64,000 nt of DNA, taken from a bacterium (lineage in GTDB: Bacteria > Actinomycetota > Acidimicrobiia > Acidimicrobiales > Bin134). Position 1 is the stretch's first letter. Each line of letters starts with the position of its first letter. Below are positions 34,461 to 44,268 of the stretch, one piece after another. The DNA lies in assembly GCA_026708015.1 (NCBI GenBank), contig JAPOVT010000055.1, forward strand, positions 35,486 through 99,485, written 5' to 3'. The position numbers were made by a program, and so were the translations under genes. The notes below the pieces were generated by a model that saw nothing but the letters and a program-made list of their open reading frames with translations, made no database searches and was not told where the DNA came from.

Positions 34461-35909
34461 GTGAGCGTGTTTGAAGGGCTCTTGGAGGGGCTGAACGAGC
34501 GGCAGCGGGCCGCGGTAGAGGCGCCGGGGACACCGCTGTGCATCCGCGCCGGGGCGGGCACCGGCAAGACCAGGGTGCTCACCCGCCGAATTGCCCACCA
34601 AGCTGGCATCGGCAACATCGACCCCAAGCGCACCTTGGCCATCACGTTCACCCGCAAGGCGGCCGATGAGCTACGCGAGCGCCTGGCTGGACTGGGGCTG
34701 CGGGACTCGGTAAGCGCAGGCACCTTTCACAGCACCGCCTATGCCCAGCTGCGCACTCGCTGGGCCGAGAGGGGGGTCAGGCCACCAGAATTGGTGCAGG
34801 ACAAGCGGGGCCTGGTCGCCCGGGCGGCAAGACAAGCAGGACTGCGTCTGGCCAAGGCCGAGGTGCAAGATGCGGTAACCGAAATCGAGTGGGCCAAGGC
34901 CCACCGCATCACCCCCGGTGACTATCGCGAAAGGGCTGCCGGCCTCCGCCGGCGGCCGGCACTGGACCACGGCGTCGTCGCCGACCTCTATCAACGCTAC
35001 GAGAGCGAGAAGGACAAGCGGCGAGTGGTGGACTTCGACGACCTGTTGATCCTGGCACTGAGGGACTTGACCGAAGACCCCGACTACGCCGAGGCCCGCC
35101 GCTGGAGTTACCGGCACCTTTTCGTCGACGAATTCCAAGATGTGAACCAACTCCAGTTCGACTTGCTGCGAGCCTGGCTGGGAGACGGCAACGACCTATG
35201 CGCGGTGGGCGACCCCAACCAGGCCATCTACAGCTGGAACGGCGCTAACTCCGACTACATCGAGCGGTTCGCCACCTGGTTCCCCGGTGCTGAGGTGCTC
35301 GACCTGGTGGACAATTACCGCTCCACTCCCCAGATATTGGCCGCGGGACGGGCGGTTTTGCCTGCGGGGGCGGCCAAATTGGCGTCCCACAGCCTGGACG
35401 GTCCCCGGCCGACGGTGAGCACCCATGTCGACGATTTCGATGAGGCGGCAACCATCGCTCGCGCCTTGCGCGACGCCAAGGGCCCCGAAATGGCGTGGTC
35501 GTCGATGGCCGTGCTGGCCCGCACCAATGCCCAGACCGCCAAGCTGGCCACCGCACTGGAAAAGGCCCAGATCCCCTGTCGAGTTCGCATCGACTCCCAC
35601 CGAACCGATGACGGCGCGGGAGCAGCCCCACCCAAAGGCTCCGACGCAGTGGATGTGGCCACGTTCCATGCGGCCAAGGGATTGGAGTGGCCCATCGTGC
35701 ATTTGGCTGGCCTGGAGCAGGGACTAGTGCCCATCAGCCGGGCTCAGACTTCAGCCGAGGTCGCTGAGGAGCGAAGGCTGCTCTATGTGGCCATCACCAG
35801 GGCCGAGAGAGAGCTGCACTGCCACTGGGCCGCGGAGCGGGCTTTCGGAGACCGGACGTCAGCCCGCTCCCCCTCTCCCTATCTGAACGCCATCCTCAGT
35901 GCGCCCTGA
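34461..35909 (+). CDS. UvrD/Rep-family helicase lacking subdomain 2B
   Basis: Superfamily 1A helicase of 482 residues; UvrD and PcrA have about 700. Motifs present: Q motif LNERQRAA, Walker A AGAGTGKT (30-37), TFHSTAYAQL, Walker B with DEFQD (223-227), GDPNQAIYSWN, VDNYRST (283-289), TFHAAKGLEWP (401-410) and EERRLLYVAITRA (436-448). Between residues 374 and 398 only a short Gly/Ala/Pro linker is found where UvrD normally carries the 2B subdomain of 150 or more residues. No HRDC or tetracysteine module is visible at the end, unlike mycobacterial UvrD2. Motor core looks active. Confidence 0.85.
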   Translation: MSVFEGLLEGLNERQRAAVEAPGTPLCIRAGAGTGKTRVLTRRIAHQAGIGNIDPKRTLAITFTRKAADELRERLAGLGLRDSVSAGTFHSTAYAQLRTRWAERGVRPPELVQDKRGLVARAARQAGLRLAKAEVQDAVTEIEWAKAHRITPGDYRERAAGLRRRPALDHGVVADLYQRYESEKDKRRVVDFDDLLILALRDLTEDPDYAEARRWSYRHLFVDEFQDVNQLQFDLLRAWLGDGNDLCAVGDPNQAIYSWNGANSDYIERFATWFPGAEVLDLVDNYRSTPQILAAGRAVLPAGAAKLASHSLDGPRPTVSTHVDDFDEAATIARALRDAKGPEMAWSSMAVLARTNAQTAKLATALEKAQIPCRVRIDSHRTDDGAGAAPPKGSDAVDVATFHAAKGLEWPIVHLAGLEQGLVPISRAQTSAEVAEERRLLYVAITRAERELHCHWAAERAFGDRTSARSPSPYLNAILSAP

Positions 35910-35928
35910 GCTGTGCATCCCCCGCGGG

Positions 35929-38079
35929 CTAGAGATCAAACGGGATGAGGACCACCACCACGGTGGCATCGCAGTCTCGAAGCACCTGCTCTACACGGTG
36001 GCCTAGGAATGGTCGATCTCCAACCCGTCTGAGGTTGGCCCCCATGACCACCAGGTCGGCCTCAATGTCTCGTTGCAGCTTCAAAATCTCATCGGCCGGC
36101 GAGGTGCCCTCCATCACTACCGTCTGAGTGGTTGCCCCCAGTTCTAGAGCGAGCGTCTCGGCTTGGGCTACCACCTGCACGCCGACGATGCTGCCGGTGC
36201 GGGCAATCATCCGGCGGCTGAACAGCGACGGCAGCCCCGCGGGTTCGCTCCTAATGGTATTGACGTGGGTGAGGTGTAGTTCGGTGCCGAGTTGGGCGCT
36301 GAGGTTGAAGGCCACCTCCTGGGCGGCCCGCGACACCGGGCTGCCGGTAACCGGAACCACCGCCCGGCTATAGGCCCCCGGGAGCGGCCGATCCATGTTT
36401 CTCGCCCGGCGCACCACCACGACCGGAATGGGGCTCTCCGACAAGACCCCGTCAACCAGAGGCGAGATCACCTGCATGGTGTCGGCGTAATCCAGAGCGC
36501 CCAGCCCGATAACGCCGAACCCCAGCCGACTCTCGTCGATGATGGCCCGCACCGGGTCGTCTCCGCGCACCCGCCGGTGCTCCATCGCCCGGTCGTGCAG
36601 CACATTGCGCAGTGGGGTGATGTCCACTTCGGCGTCACGGTCACCCACCGTGAGCACAGTGGCCCCGGCCTCGATGGGCCAAGCGAAGTGTAGAACCTGG
36701 GCCGCGGCGATGGACTCCGGGCCGCCCCGACTGGGCAGCAAGAGCCGTGACGTCCGCACGACGAGGTTTCGACTCAGCGCCTGCTCCCGGCCCAATCGCT
36801 CCTGCTCGTCGGGGGTTCCCTGCCAGTTGTTCACCACTCCTCGCAGCGTGGCCGAGGCGAACAGCGAGGTGAGCACCGGCACCAGCACGATCACCGTGAA
36901 GGCGGTAGGGCTGAACACCCCGACGCTCAACCCCACAGTGGCGATGACGATCTCCAGTGTTCCTCGGGCATTCAGTCCGGCCCCCAAGGCCAGTCCAGCC
37001 CGGTGGGTACGGCCGGCAAGGCGGGCACCTCCGTAGGCCCCGGCAAACTTGAAGACGATGGCCACTCCGAGCACGATCAAGGCCCACCACAGAGCCTCGG
37101 CGTTGTCCAACAGGCGGAGATCTACCTGCAAGCCAGCAGTGGCGAAGAACACCGGCGCAAACAGGGCATTGGTCAGTCCCTCCAGATGGTGGAGAACGTC
37201 GTCGTGCTGAAAGCGGGACCGGTGTAGCACCACCCCGGCTACGAATGCTCCCAGCACGGCCTCCACTCCCAGCCATTCGGTGGCAACTCCGAAGCCCAGC
37301 ATGGTCACCATGGCCACGCCCAGTGCCGCGGCCAGGCTGCCCCCGGTGCGCCGCACTTGTCGCAACAGCAAGTCCACGACGCGCTGGCCCACTGTCAGCG
37401 CCAACACCCCGAAGGCCGCAATCCCCCCCAGCGTGGCCAACACTTGCCCGGCCGACACTTCGCCTGAGGTGGCCAAGCCGGTGAACACGCCCAGCAAGAT
37501 CCAGCCGATCACATCGTTGGCCATGCCCGCAGCCACAGTGATCTGGCCGAAGTCCCGGCGCATCAGCCCCAGTTCGCTGAGGATCTTTGCCACTACTGCC
37601 AGAGACGACACAGCGACCGCCAACGCCACGAACAACGTGAACGTGAGCCGTTCGGCACCCTCGGCCAAGAACAAAGAGGGCAGCAACAGGCCGACCACGA
37701 TGCCGCCGATCAGCGGCACCACCAGGCTGCCCGTGGTCACCAACAGCGCCGGCCGCCCCAGCTTGGTGATGAGACCCAAGTCGGTCTCGAAACCGGTCAC
37801 CACCAACAGCAGAGCCACCCCCATCCAACTGACCGCGACCAGCAAAGTCCACTGCCCGCCCTGGCCGATCTCTGGCAAGAACCACTCGAAACCCGACTCC
37901 CACACCACCCCGAACACCGACGGCCCCAGCACGAGCCCGGCCAGCAGCGCTCCCACCACCGAGGGCATCCCCACCCTTCTCATCACCAGGCCGAAGAGAT
38001 GGGAGACGGCCACCAGTACCAGGATGTTCACCCAAAAGACCAGAAGGTCGAACCCTCCCGTTTCGGCGGCAAAGACCAT
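35929..38079 (-). CDS. CPA2-family cation/proton antiporter with C-terminal USP domains
   Basis: Monovalent cation:proton antiporter-2 family protein of about 716 residues. Residues 1-390 form roughly 12 transmembrane helices (LLVFWVNILVLVAVSHLFGLVM, ALLLVVTGFETDLGLI, GMANDVIGWILLGVFTGLA and others), with the family's Asn-Asp pair in MANDVIGW. The C-terminal half (about 410-716) contains two universal-stress-protein-like domains, each with the VVPVTGSPVSRA or ADLVVMGAN type segments; the last ends in VEQVLRDCDATVVVV. The fusion may let nucleotides or stress gate the transporter. ATG at 38079 avoids overlap with xthA. Confidence 0.85.
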   Translation of the reverse strand: MVFAAETGGFDLLVFWVNILVLVAVSHLFGLVMRRVGMPSVVGALLAGLVLGPSVFGVVWESGFEWFLPEIGQGGQWTLLVAVSWMGVALLLVVTGFETDLGLITKLGRPALLVTTGSLVVPLIGGIVVGLLLPSLFLAEGAERLTFTLFVALAVAVSSLAVVAKILSELGLMRRDFGQITVAAGMANDVIGWILLGVFTGLATSGEVSAGQVLATLGGIAAFGVLALTVGQRVVDLLLRQVRRTGGSLAAALGVAMVTMLGFGVATEWLGVEAVLGAFVAGVVLHRSRFQHDDVLHHLEGLTNALFAPVFFATAGLQVDLRLLDNAEALWWALIVLGVAIVFKFAGAYGGARLAGRTHRAGLALGAGLNARGTLEIVIATVGLSVGVFSPTAFTVIVLVPVLTSLFASATLRGVVNNWQGTPDEQERLGREQALSRNLVVRTSRLLLPSRGGPESIAAAQVLHFAWPIEAGATVLTVGDRDAEVDITPLRNVLHDRAMEHRRVRGDDPVRAIIDESRLGFGVIGLGALDYADTMQVISPLVDGVLSESPIPVVVVRRARNMDRPLPGAYSRAVVPVTGSPVSRAAQEVAFNLSAQLGTELHLTHVNTIRSEPAGLPSLFSRRMIARTGSIVGVQVVAQAETLALELGATTQTVVMEGTSPADEILKLQRDIEADLVVMGANLRRVGDRPFLGHRVEQVLRDCDATVVVVLIPFDL

Positions 38080-38086
38080 CGCCGAC

Positions 38087-38881
38087 TCAGCCGCCCCCGG
38101 CGGCTTCATCCCAGTCGAAGTCCACCACCACCGGGGCGTGGTCCGACGGTTTCTCCCCCTTGCGGGCGTTGCGATCCATGAGCACCGTGGTCACCCGCTG
38201 GGCCAGCAGCTCGGTAGCCATGACCATGTCTATGCGCATTCCCTGGCGCTTGTGGAAGCGTCCGGCCTGATAGTCCCAGAAGGTATAGAGGCCGTCGTCA
38301 GACCACCGGCGGCGGAACACGTCCACCAGGCCCCAGTCCTCCACCGCGGCAAACGCCTCGCGCTCGGGCCCGCTCACATGGGTTAGCCCCTCGAAGGCGG
38401 CGATGTCCCACACGTCGTTGTCGGCCGGGGCCACGTTGAAGTCACCGGCAACCACCACTGGCGCCCCGGCATCGGCGTTGGCCTCCAGATGGGACCGGAG
38501 CCGGCCCAACCAGTCCAACTTGTAGCGGTAGTGGTCGTGGCCCAGCTCCCGCCCGTTGGGGATGTAAGCGCTGGCCACTCGCACATCAGCGCACGTGGCC
38601 CATACGATTCGGGCGTCGGGATCGGCCTCGCGGCCGTCGGCGAACCCGTTGCCGGGGTCGGCCAGCCCCACCCGGCTCAAGATGGCCACCCCGTTCCATC
38701 TTCCCTCACCGTGGTGAACCCACTCGTAGCCCATGGCCTTGAAGGCCAATCCGGGAAAGGCGTCGTCGGCCATTTTGGTCTCCTGCATGCACAGCACATC
38801 GGGGTCGGCCAGCTCCAGCCACTCTTGAACTCGGGGCATGCGGGCGTTCAGCGAGTTCACATTCCAAGTGGCCAGCCGCAC
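38087..38881 (-). CDS. xthA: Exodeoxyribonuclease III
   Basis: AP endonuclease and 3'-5' exonuclease of the ExoIII family, about 264 residues. The EEP-fold active site is visible: TWNVNSLNAR, CMQETKM (metal-binding Glu), GRWNGVAILSR, AYIPNG, AGDFNVAPADNDVWD and the final SDHAPVVVDF with Asp-His. The GTG at 38881 has AAGG eight bases upstream and gives the family N terminus RLATWNVNS; an ATG at 38911 would add ten residues. Divergent from kgd. Acts in base excision repair of abasic sites. Confidence 0.93.
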   Translation of the reverse strand: MRLATWNVNSLNARMPRVQEWLELADPDVLCMQETKMADDAFPGLAFKAMGYEWVHHGEGRWNGVAILSRVGLADPGNGFADGREADPDARIVWATCADVRVASAYIPNGRELGHDHYRYKLDWLGRLRSHLEANADAGAPVVVAGDFNVAPADNDVWDIAAFEGLTHVSGPEREAFAAVEDWGLVDVFRRRWSDDGLYTFWDYQAGRFHKRQGMRIDMVMATELLAQRVTTVLMDRNARKGEKPSDHAPVVVDFDWDEAAGGG

Positions 38882-38922
38882 CCGCAGAACCTTAGTAGTC
38901 CCGAAGTTCATAGACTCTCCCT

Positions 38923-41900
38923 ATGACCCCCGACGCCGAGTCGATAGTCGGCCAGAACGCCTGGTTGGTCGACGAGATGCACCGCCAGTACTTGGCCGAC
39001 CCCGAGTCGGTGAGCGAGAGCTGGCGGGACTTCTTCTCCGACTACCGTCCCGACCGAGTCCTTCCTGAGTCGGCCGCCCCAGTGGCCCGACTTCAGGCGG
39101 TGCCCGATCCGGCCGAGACGGCTGAGCCTCTACCGGGAGATCCGCTGCGGGGGGCGGCGGCCCGCATCGCCCAGAACATGGAGGCCAGCCTGGCCATTCC
39201 CACCGCCACCAGCTTCCGGGAAGTTCCGGCCAAGCTGCTCGACGTCAACCGCCGGATCGTCAACGGCTACCTGGGGCGCACCGACGGGCGCAAGGTGTCG
39301 TACACCCACCTGATCGCCTACGCCGTGGTGCAGGCCATCGCCCATCACCGTCCGGTGATGAACTCCACCTTTGTCGACACCGAAAGCGGGCCCCGAGTCG
39401 TCCGCCACCCCCACATCGGCTTGGGCATCGCCGTGGACGTGGAGAAAGCCGACGGCTCCCGCTCGCTTCTAGTGCCCTGCATTCAAGATGCCGACACGCT
39501 GGACTTTCCCAATTTTGTCGAGCGCTACGACACCATGGTCCGCAAGGTGCGAAACAACGACCTGAGCCCCGACGACTTCGCCGGAGTCACCGTGAGCATC
39601 ACCAACCCCGGCACCCTGGGCACGGTGCAGTCGGTGCCCCGGCTCATGCCCGGCCAAGGGGTCATCGTGGGTGTGGGCACCATCGACTACCCCACCGCCT
39701 ACCAGGCCGCCGATTCCCGCACGCTGGCCGACCTCGGGGTGTCGAAGGTGATCACGCTGTCGTCAACCTACGACCACCGCATCATCCAGGGCGCCGAGTC
39801 GGGCATGTTCTTGGGCGCGGTCCACGAGCTTCTGCTGGGCAAACACGAATTCTACGAGGACATTTTCCGAGCGGTAGGCGTGCCCTACGAGGCCGTGCGC
39901 TGGCGGCCCGACATCCTTCCCTTAGACCGAGAGCAGGCCGTTATCACCAAGCAGGTGCAGGTGAACGCGCTTATCAACATGCACCGGGTGCGGGGCCACC
40001 TCATCGCCGACCTCGACCCTCTTTCAGCCAACGAGCCCGCAATGCATGCCGAACTCGACCCGGCCACCTATGGACTCACCATCTGGGACCTCGACCGGGA
40101 GTTTCTCACCACCGGGCTGGGCGGGATCGACTTGGGCCAACCCGACGGCAAGATGCCGCTGGGCGATATCTTGCATGTGCTCCGCAACGCCTACTGCCGC
40201 ACGGTGGGCGTGGAGTACATGCACATCCAGGAACCCGGCGAGAAGCAGTGGATCCAGGAGCAAGTGGAGGCGATGGGCATCCCCATGGGGCTCGACGAGA
40301 AGCTGCATATTCTGGATCGGCTGAACGCGGCCGAGGCGCTGGAGCGCTTCTTGGACACCAAGTACGTGGGTCAGAAGCGGTTCGGGATCGAGGGAGCCGA
40401 GAGCGCCATCGTGGTACTGGACGCGGTACTGGGCCGGGCTGCCGACCTGGGCATGACCTCGGCCATCATGGGCATGGCCCACCGGGGACGGCTCAACGTG
40501 CTGGTGAACATCGTGGGCAAGGACTACGGACAGCTGTTCGGCGAATTCGAGGGTAACTTGGACGAGTCGTCCACCCAGGGGTCGGGGGACGTGAAGTACC
40601 ACCTGGGGATGACCTCGGAATTCGTGAGCATGGCCGGCAACCGGATCCCGGTAGAACTGGCCGCCAATCCTTCTCACCTGGAGGCGGTCAACCCGGTGGT
40701 CGAGGGCATGGTCCGGGCCCGCTTGGACCACCTCAGCGACGACCAGGTGGAGCACAGCCCAGTGAGCGGGTTGGTTCGGGGCCAAGTCGCCAACGAGGAC
40801 GACCTCTACCCGGTGCTACCGGTGCTGGTACACGGCGATGCCGCCTTCGCCGGCCAAGGGGTGGTGAGCGAGACGTTGAATCTGTCGCTGATCGAGGGGT
40901 ATCTCACCGGAGGCACGGTGCATCTGGTGATCAACAACCAGGTGGGATTCACCACCACCGCGGAGTCGGCTCGCTCCAGCTACTACTGCACCGACGTGGC
41001 CAAGATGATCCAGGCCCCCATCTTCCACGTCAACGGCGACGACCCCGAGGCCTGTACCCGGGTGGCGCACTTGGCGCTGGCCTATCGCAACCACTTCCAC
41101 AAGGACGTGGTTATCGACATGTGGTGCTACCGCCGGCAAGGGCACAATGAGGCCGACGATCCCAGCTACACCCAACCGGAGATGTACCGGCGAATCGAGG
41201 GCCATCGCTCGGTGCGAAAGCGGTATGTGGAATCGCTGGTGAAGCGGGGAGACATCACCCTGGAAGAGGCTGAGCAGGCCATGGATCAATTCCGGGCCAA
41301 GCTTCAGGAGGCATTGGAGGAAACCCGGGACCAGGCGGCGGACGGGGGCCCGGGCGAGACCGTTGGGATCGAGGCCGCAGGCAAGCGAGAACTCCAACTG
41401 TCGATTTCGGCGGGGCTGTCCGACCCCACTCCCAACGTCTCGCCGCCGGTGGATACCGGTGTGTCGGAAAAGCAGATCAAGCGAGTGTTCAATGCTCTGA
41501 CATCGGTGCCCGACGGGTTCGTGCTGCACCCCAAGCTGGCCCGCCAGTTCGAAGCCCGCGACGCGATGATGGTGCAGGGGATGGTGGACTGGGGGCTGGC
41601 CGAAGCGCTGGCCTTCGGCACCCTGCTCGACGAGGGGACATCGATCCGCCTGGCGGGCCAGGACTCTCGGCGGGGAACGTTCTCCCACCGCCACAGCACC
41701 CTGGTTTGCAACCAAACTGCCCGGGAACACTGCCCGCTGGCCGGATTGGCCCGCCATGGGGCCAAGCTGTGGGCCTACGACTCGCTGCTTTCGGAGTACG
41801 CCGCTCTGGGCTTCGAATACGGCTATTCGGTGGGCGACACCGATGCGCTTGTCCTTTGGGAGGCCCAATTCGGGGATTTCGTCAACGGCGCCCAGATCAT

Positions 41901-42621
41901 CATCGACCAGTTCGTGGTGTCGGCTGAGGACAAGTGGAACCAGCAATCAGGACTGGTGATGCTGCTGCCCCACGGATTCGAGGGCCAGGGTCCGGAGCAC
42001 TCCTCCGGCCGGATCGAGCGGTTCTTGCAGTCGGTGGCTGAGAACAACATCCGGGTGGCCAACCTGTCGACTGCGGCCCAGTACTTCCATCTGCTCCGAG
42101 ACCAAGCCAAGCGCTCCACCCGCAAGCCGCTGGTGCTGTTCACTCCAAAGTCGCTGCTGCGCCACCGCGACGCGAGATCACCGGTGGCTGACCTGGCCAG
42201 CGGCTGGTTTTCGCCGGTGTTGGGCGATACGAACGGTCCTGAGCCGGGACAGGTCACCGGGGTTGTACTGGCCAGCGGGAAGATCTGCCACGAGGCCACC
42301 GCCCAGCGAGACCGGGAAGGCACCCCCGCCGCCGTGCTGCGGGTGGAGCAGCTCTATCCCTGGCCGGCCAGCGCCCTAGCCGAGGCTCTTGCCCACTACC
42401 CCAAGCTCAACAAAATCGTCTGGCTCCAAGAAGAGCCCCAGAACATGGGGCCGTGGAACTATGTGAAGGGGCACCTCCACGATGCATTCGGCGATCGCTG
42501 CGAAATTCTCAGAGCAAGTCGCAACGAGTCATCCAGCCCCGCCACCGGCAGCGCCGCGGTACACGCCCAAGAGCAGTCCGAGCTCATTTCCCGAACTTTT
42601 GCGCTTCTAAGCGTCAAGTAA
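38923..42621 (+). CDS. kgd: Multifunctional 2-oxoglutarate decarboxylase/dehydrogenase E1-E2 (Kgd/OdhA)
   Basis: Actinobacterial fusion protein of 1232 residues that oxidises or decarboxylates 2-oxoglutarate in the TCA cycle. The short N-terminal segment (QNAWLVDEMHRQYLADPESV) precedes an E2 acyltransferase domain with TYDHRIIQGAESG, giving the active-site His. The E1 part contains INMHRVRGHLIADLDPL, MGMAHRGRLNVLVNIVGKD, a HGDAAFAGQGVVSETLNLS thiamine-diphosphate region, INNQVGFTT and the C-terminal DQFVVSAEDKWNQQSGLVMLLPHG. No lipoyl domain is present, as in OdhA. The end overlaps the SulP gene by 15 bases. KorAB in this window offer a parallel route. Confidence 0.95.
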   Translation: MTPDAESIVGQNAWLVDEMHRQYLADPESVSESWRDFFSDYRPDRVLPESAAPVARLQAVPDPAETAEPLPGDPLRGAAARIAQNMEASLAIPTATSFREVPAKLLDVNRRIVNGYLGRTDGRKVSYTHLIAYAVVQAIAHHRPVMNSTFVDTESGPRVVRHPHIGLGIAVDVEKADGSRSLLVPCIQDADTLDFPNFVERYDTMVRKVRNNDLSPDDFAGVTVSITNPGTLGTVQSVPRLMPGQGVIVGVGTIDYPTAYQAADSRTLADLGVSKVITLSSTYDHRIIQGAESGMFLGAVHELLLGKHEFYEDIFRAVGVPYEAVRWRPDILPLDREQAVITKQVQVNALINMHRVRGHLIADLDPLSANEPAMHAELDPATYGLTIWDLDREFLTTGLGGIDLGQPDGKMPLGDILHVLRNAYCRTVGVEYMHIQEPGEKQWIQEQVEAMGIPMGLDEKLHILDRLNAAEALERFLDTKYVGQKRFGIEGAESAIVVLDAVLGRAADLGMTSAIMGMAHRGRLNVLVNIVGKDYGQLFGEFEGNLDESSTQGSGDVKYHLGMTSEFVSMAGNRIPVELAANPSHLEAVNPVVEGMVRARLDHLSDDQVEHSPVSGLVRGQVANEDDLYPVLPVLVHGDAAFAGQGVVSETLNLSLIEGYLTGGTVHLVINNQVGFTTTAESARSSYYCTDVAKMIQAPIFHVNGDDPEACTRVAHLALAYRNHFHKDVVIDMWCYRRQGHNEADDPSYTQPEMYRRIEGHRSVRKRYVESLVKRGDITLEEAEQAMDQFRAKLQEALEETRDQAADGGPGETVGIEAAGKRELQLSISAGLSDPTPNVSPPVDTGVSEKQIKRVFNALTSVPDGFVLHPKLARQFEARDAMMVQGMVDWGLAEALAFGTLLDEGTSIRLAGQDSRRGTFSHRHSTLVCNQTAREHCPLAGLARHGAKLWAYDSLLSEYAALGFEYGYSVGDTDALVLWEAQFGDFVNGAQIIIDQFVVSAEDKWNQQSGLVMLLPHGFEGQGPEHSSGRIERFLQSVAENNIRVANLSTAAQYFHLLRDQAKRSTRKPLVLFTPKSLLRHRDARSPVADLASGWFSPVLGDTNGPEPGQVTGVVLASGKICHEATAQRDREGTPAAVLRVEQLYPWPASALAEALAHYPKLNKIVWLQEEPQNMGPWNYVKGHLHDAFGDRCEILRASRNESSSPATGSAAVHAQEQSELISRTFALLSVK

Positions 42622-44229
42622 TCGTCTGGCCACCTCTCGGGCCTCGTCCAGGGTGTCGACGATCCGTTCCTCGGGAACCCGTTGGAGGGCGTCGAGAGAG
42701 CTCAAGGTCCGGGCGGGCAACCCAGAGAGGGCCATCACGATGCATTCGGTGTCCTGGTCGATGGCCGCGTCGATGAGCTGCTCGAGAACCAATGCCGCGC
42801 TGTCGTCTATGTAGATGGTCTCGGAGAAATCGAAGATCACCACCTCGTGGTCCCGGATGTCCACGGTGACGGTGTTGATGATCTTGTTGGACGACGCCAC
42901 CGAGAAGCTTCCCCGAAAGGCGACCATGCCCACTCGGGCAGCATGGGGATCCGCCCCTGCTTCGGAGGACGTCACCCCACCTTCGAAGAACACCTGGTCC
43001 AAGATCGGGACAGAGACCACGTTGTCCATCTCCAGGCGCTCGAACTGCCGGGAGCGGGTCATGCCGGCGATGATCAGCCCGATGGCCACCGCGGTGATTA
43101 AGTCCACGAACACGGTCAGGCCGAACGTGGCGAACATGATGAACAGGTGCTCTCGGTGCAGGCGGGTGACCCTGGTCAAGAACCGCCAGTCCATGATGTC
43201 CCAGCCCACCTTCATCAAGATGCCGGCCAGCGCGGCATGGGGAATCTCTTCCACGTACTTTCCCAAGCCAAGAACCAAGGCCAACAAGATCAGCGCTCTC
43301 AACACGCCGGAGACCCGGCTGTGACCGCCGGCCCGGATGTTGACCACCGTGCCCATGGTGGCCCCCGCTCCTGGTGTCCCACCGATGAATCCGACCATCA
43401 TGTTGCCAATGCCCTGGCCGATCAGCTCCCGGTTGGGCCTATGGCTGGTGCGAGTCATCGAATCGGCCACCAGCGAGGTGAGCAGGCTGTCGATGGAGCC
43501 CAGCAGCGCGATGGTCAGTGCCGGCTGCACGGCCCGGGCCAACACATCGCCGGTGAGCTCGGGAATCTCGAAGTCCGGCAAACCGGTGGGCACGTCGCCG
43601 ATGACCGGGGTGTTGTCCAGCCACAGCAGGCTGAGCAGCGTCCCGACGACCAATGCCATCAGCATTGAGGGAACGAAAGCCCGGAGGCGGGGGGGCCAGA
43701 ATACGCATACGCCCAGCGAGACCGCGGCGATGGCCAGCGAGTTGAAGTTGACGTCGCCGAATACATCCGGCCAGGAGCGGACGGCGTCGATGGGCCCGCC
43801 CAACTCCACTTCCGTTCCCAAAAACGGCAGGGTCTGCACCAAGATGATGATCACCCCGATGCCGGACATGAACCCCGACACCACCGAATACGGCGTGTAC
43901 ACCACGAAACGTCCGATTCGCAGCAATCCCAGACATATCTGCAACAGGCCCGCCATGACGACGATGGTGAATGCCTCTTCCAGTCTCTCGGCGTGGCTGG
44001 TGACCACCACCGCCATGGCCAGCGCCATTGGGCCGGTGGGCCCGGAGATCTGGGCCCGAGTGCCGCCGAAAATCGCGGCGAACAGGCCCAGGGCGATCGC
44101 CCCGTACATGCCGGCCACCGCCCCCAAACCGGACGCCACCCCAAACGCCAGTGCGGTGGGCAGCCCTACGACTGCCGCAGTAATGCCCCCAAACGTGTCT
44201 TCGCGAAAACTGTGCAGGTTGTAGCTCAT
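42607..44229 (-). CDS. SulP-family anion transporter with STAS domain
   Basis: Sulfate permease family transporter of 540 residues. The transmembrane part (about 1-420) shows the SulP start FGGITAAVVGLPTALAFGVASG, GTRAQISGPTGPMALAMAVVV, and an internal GFIGGTPGAGATMGTVVNIRAGGHSRVSG loop. The cytoplasmic STAS domain (about 440-540) contains VVIFDFSETIYIDDSAALVLEQLID. Substrates in the family include sulfate, bicarbonate and carboxylates, and the sequence does not decide among them. It is convergent with kgd and shares 15 bases at the 3' ends. Confidence 0.9.
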   Translation of the reverse strand: MSYNLHSFREDTFGGITAAVVGLPTALAFGVASGLGAVAGMYGAIALGLFAAIFGGTRAQISGPTGPMALAMAVVVTSHAERLEEAFTIVVMAGLLQICLGLLRIGRFVVYTPYSVVSGFMSGIGVIIILVQTLPFLGTEVELGGPIDAVRSWPDVFGDVNFNSLAIAAVSLGVCVFWPPRLRAFVPSMLMALVVGTLLSLLWLDNTPVIGDVPTGLPDFEIPELTGDVLARAVQPALTIALLGSIDSLLTSLVADSMTRTSHRPNRELIGQGIGNMMVGFIGGTPGAGATMGTVVNIRAGGHSRVSGVLRALILLALVLGLGKYVEEIPHAALAGILMKVGWDIMDWRFLTRVTRLHREHLFIMFATFGLTVFVDLITAVAIGLIIAGMTRSRQFERLEMDNVVSVPILDQVFFEGGVTSSEAGADPHAARVGMVAFRGSFSVASSNKIINTVTVDIRDHEVVIFDFSETIYIDDSAALVLEQLIDAAIDQDTECIVMALSGLPARTLSSLDALQRVPEERIVDTLDEAREVARRLLDA

Positions 44230-44268
44230 AGCACCAGGCCGTTGTGACCTGGCCGAGCCTAGGCCATT

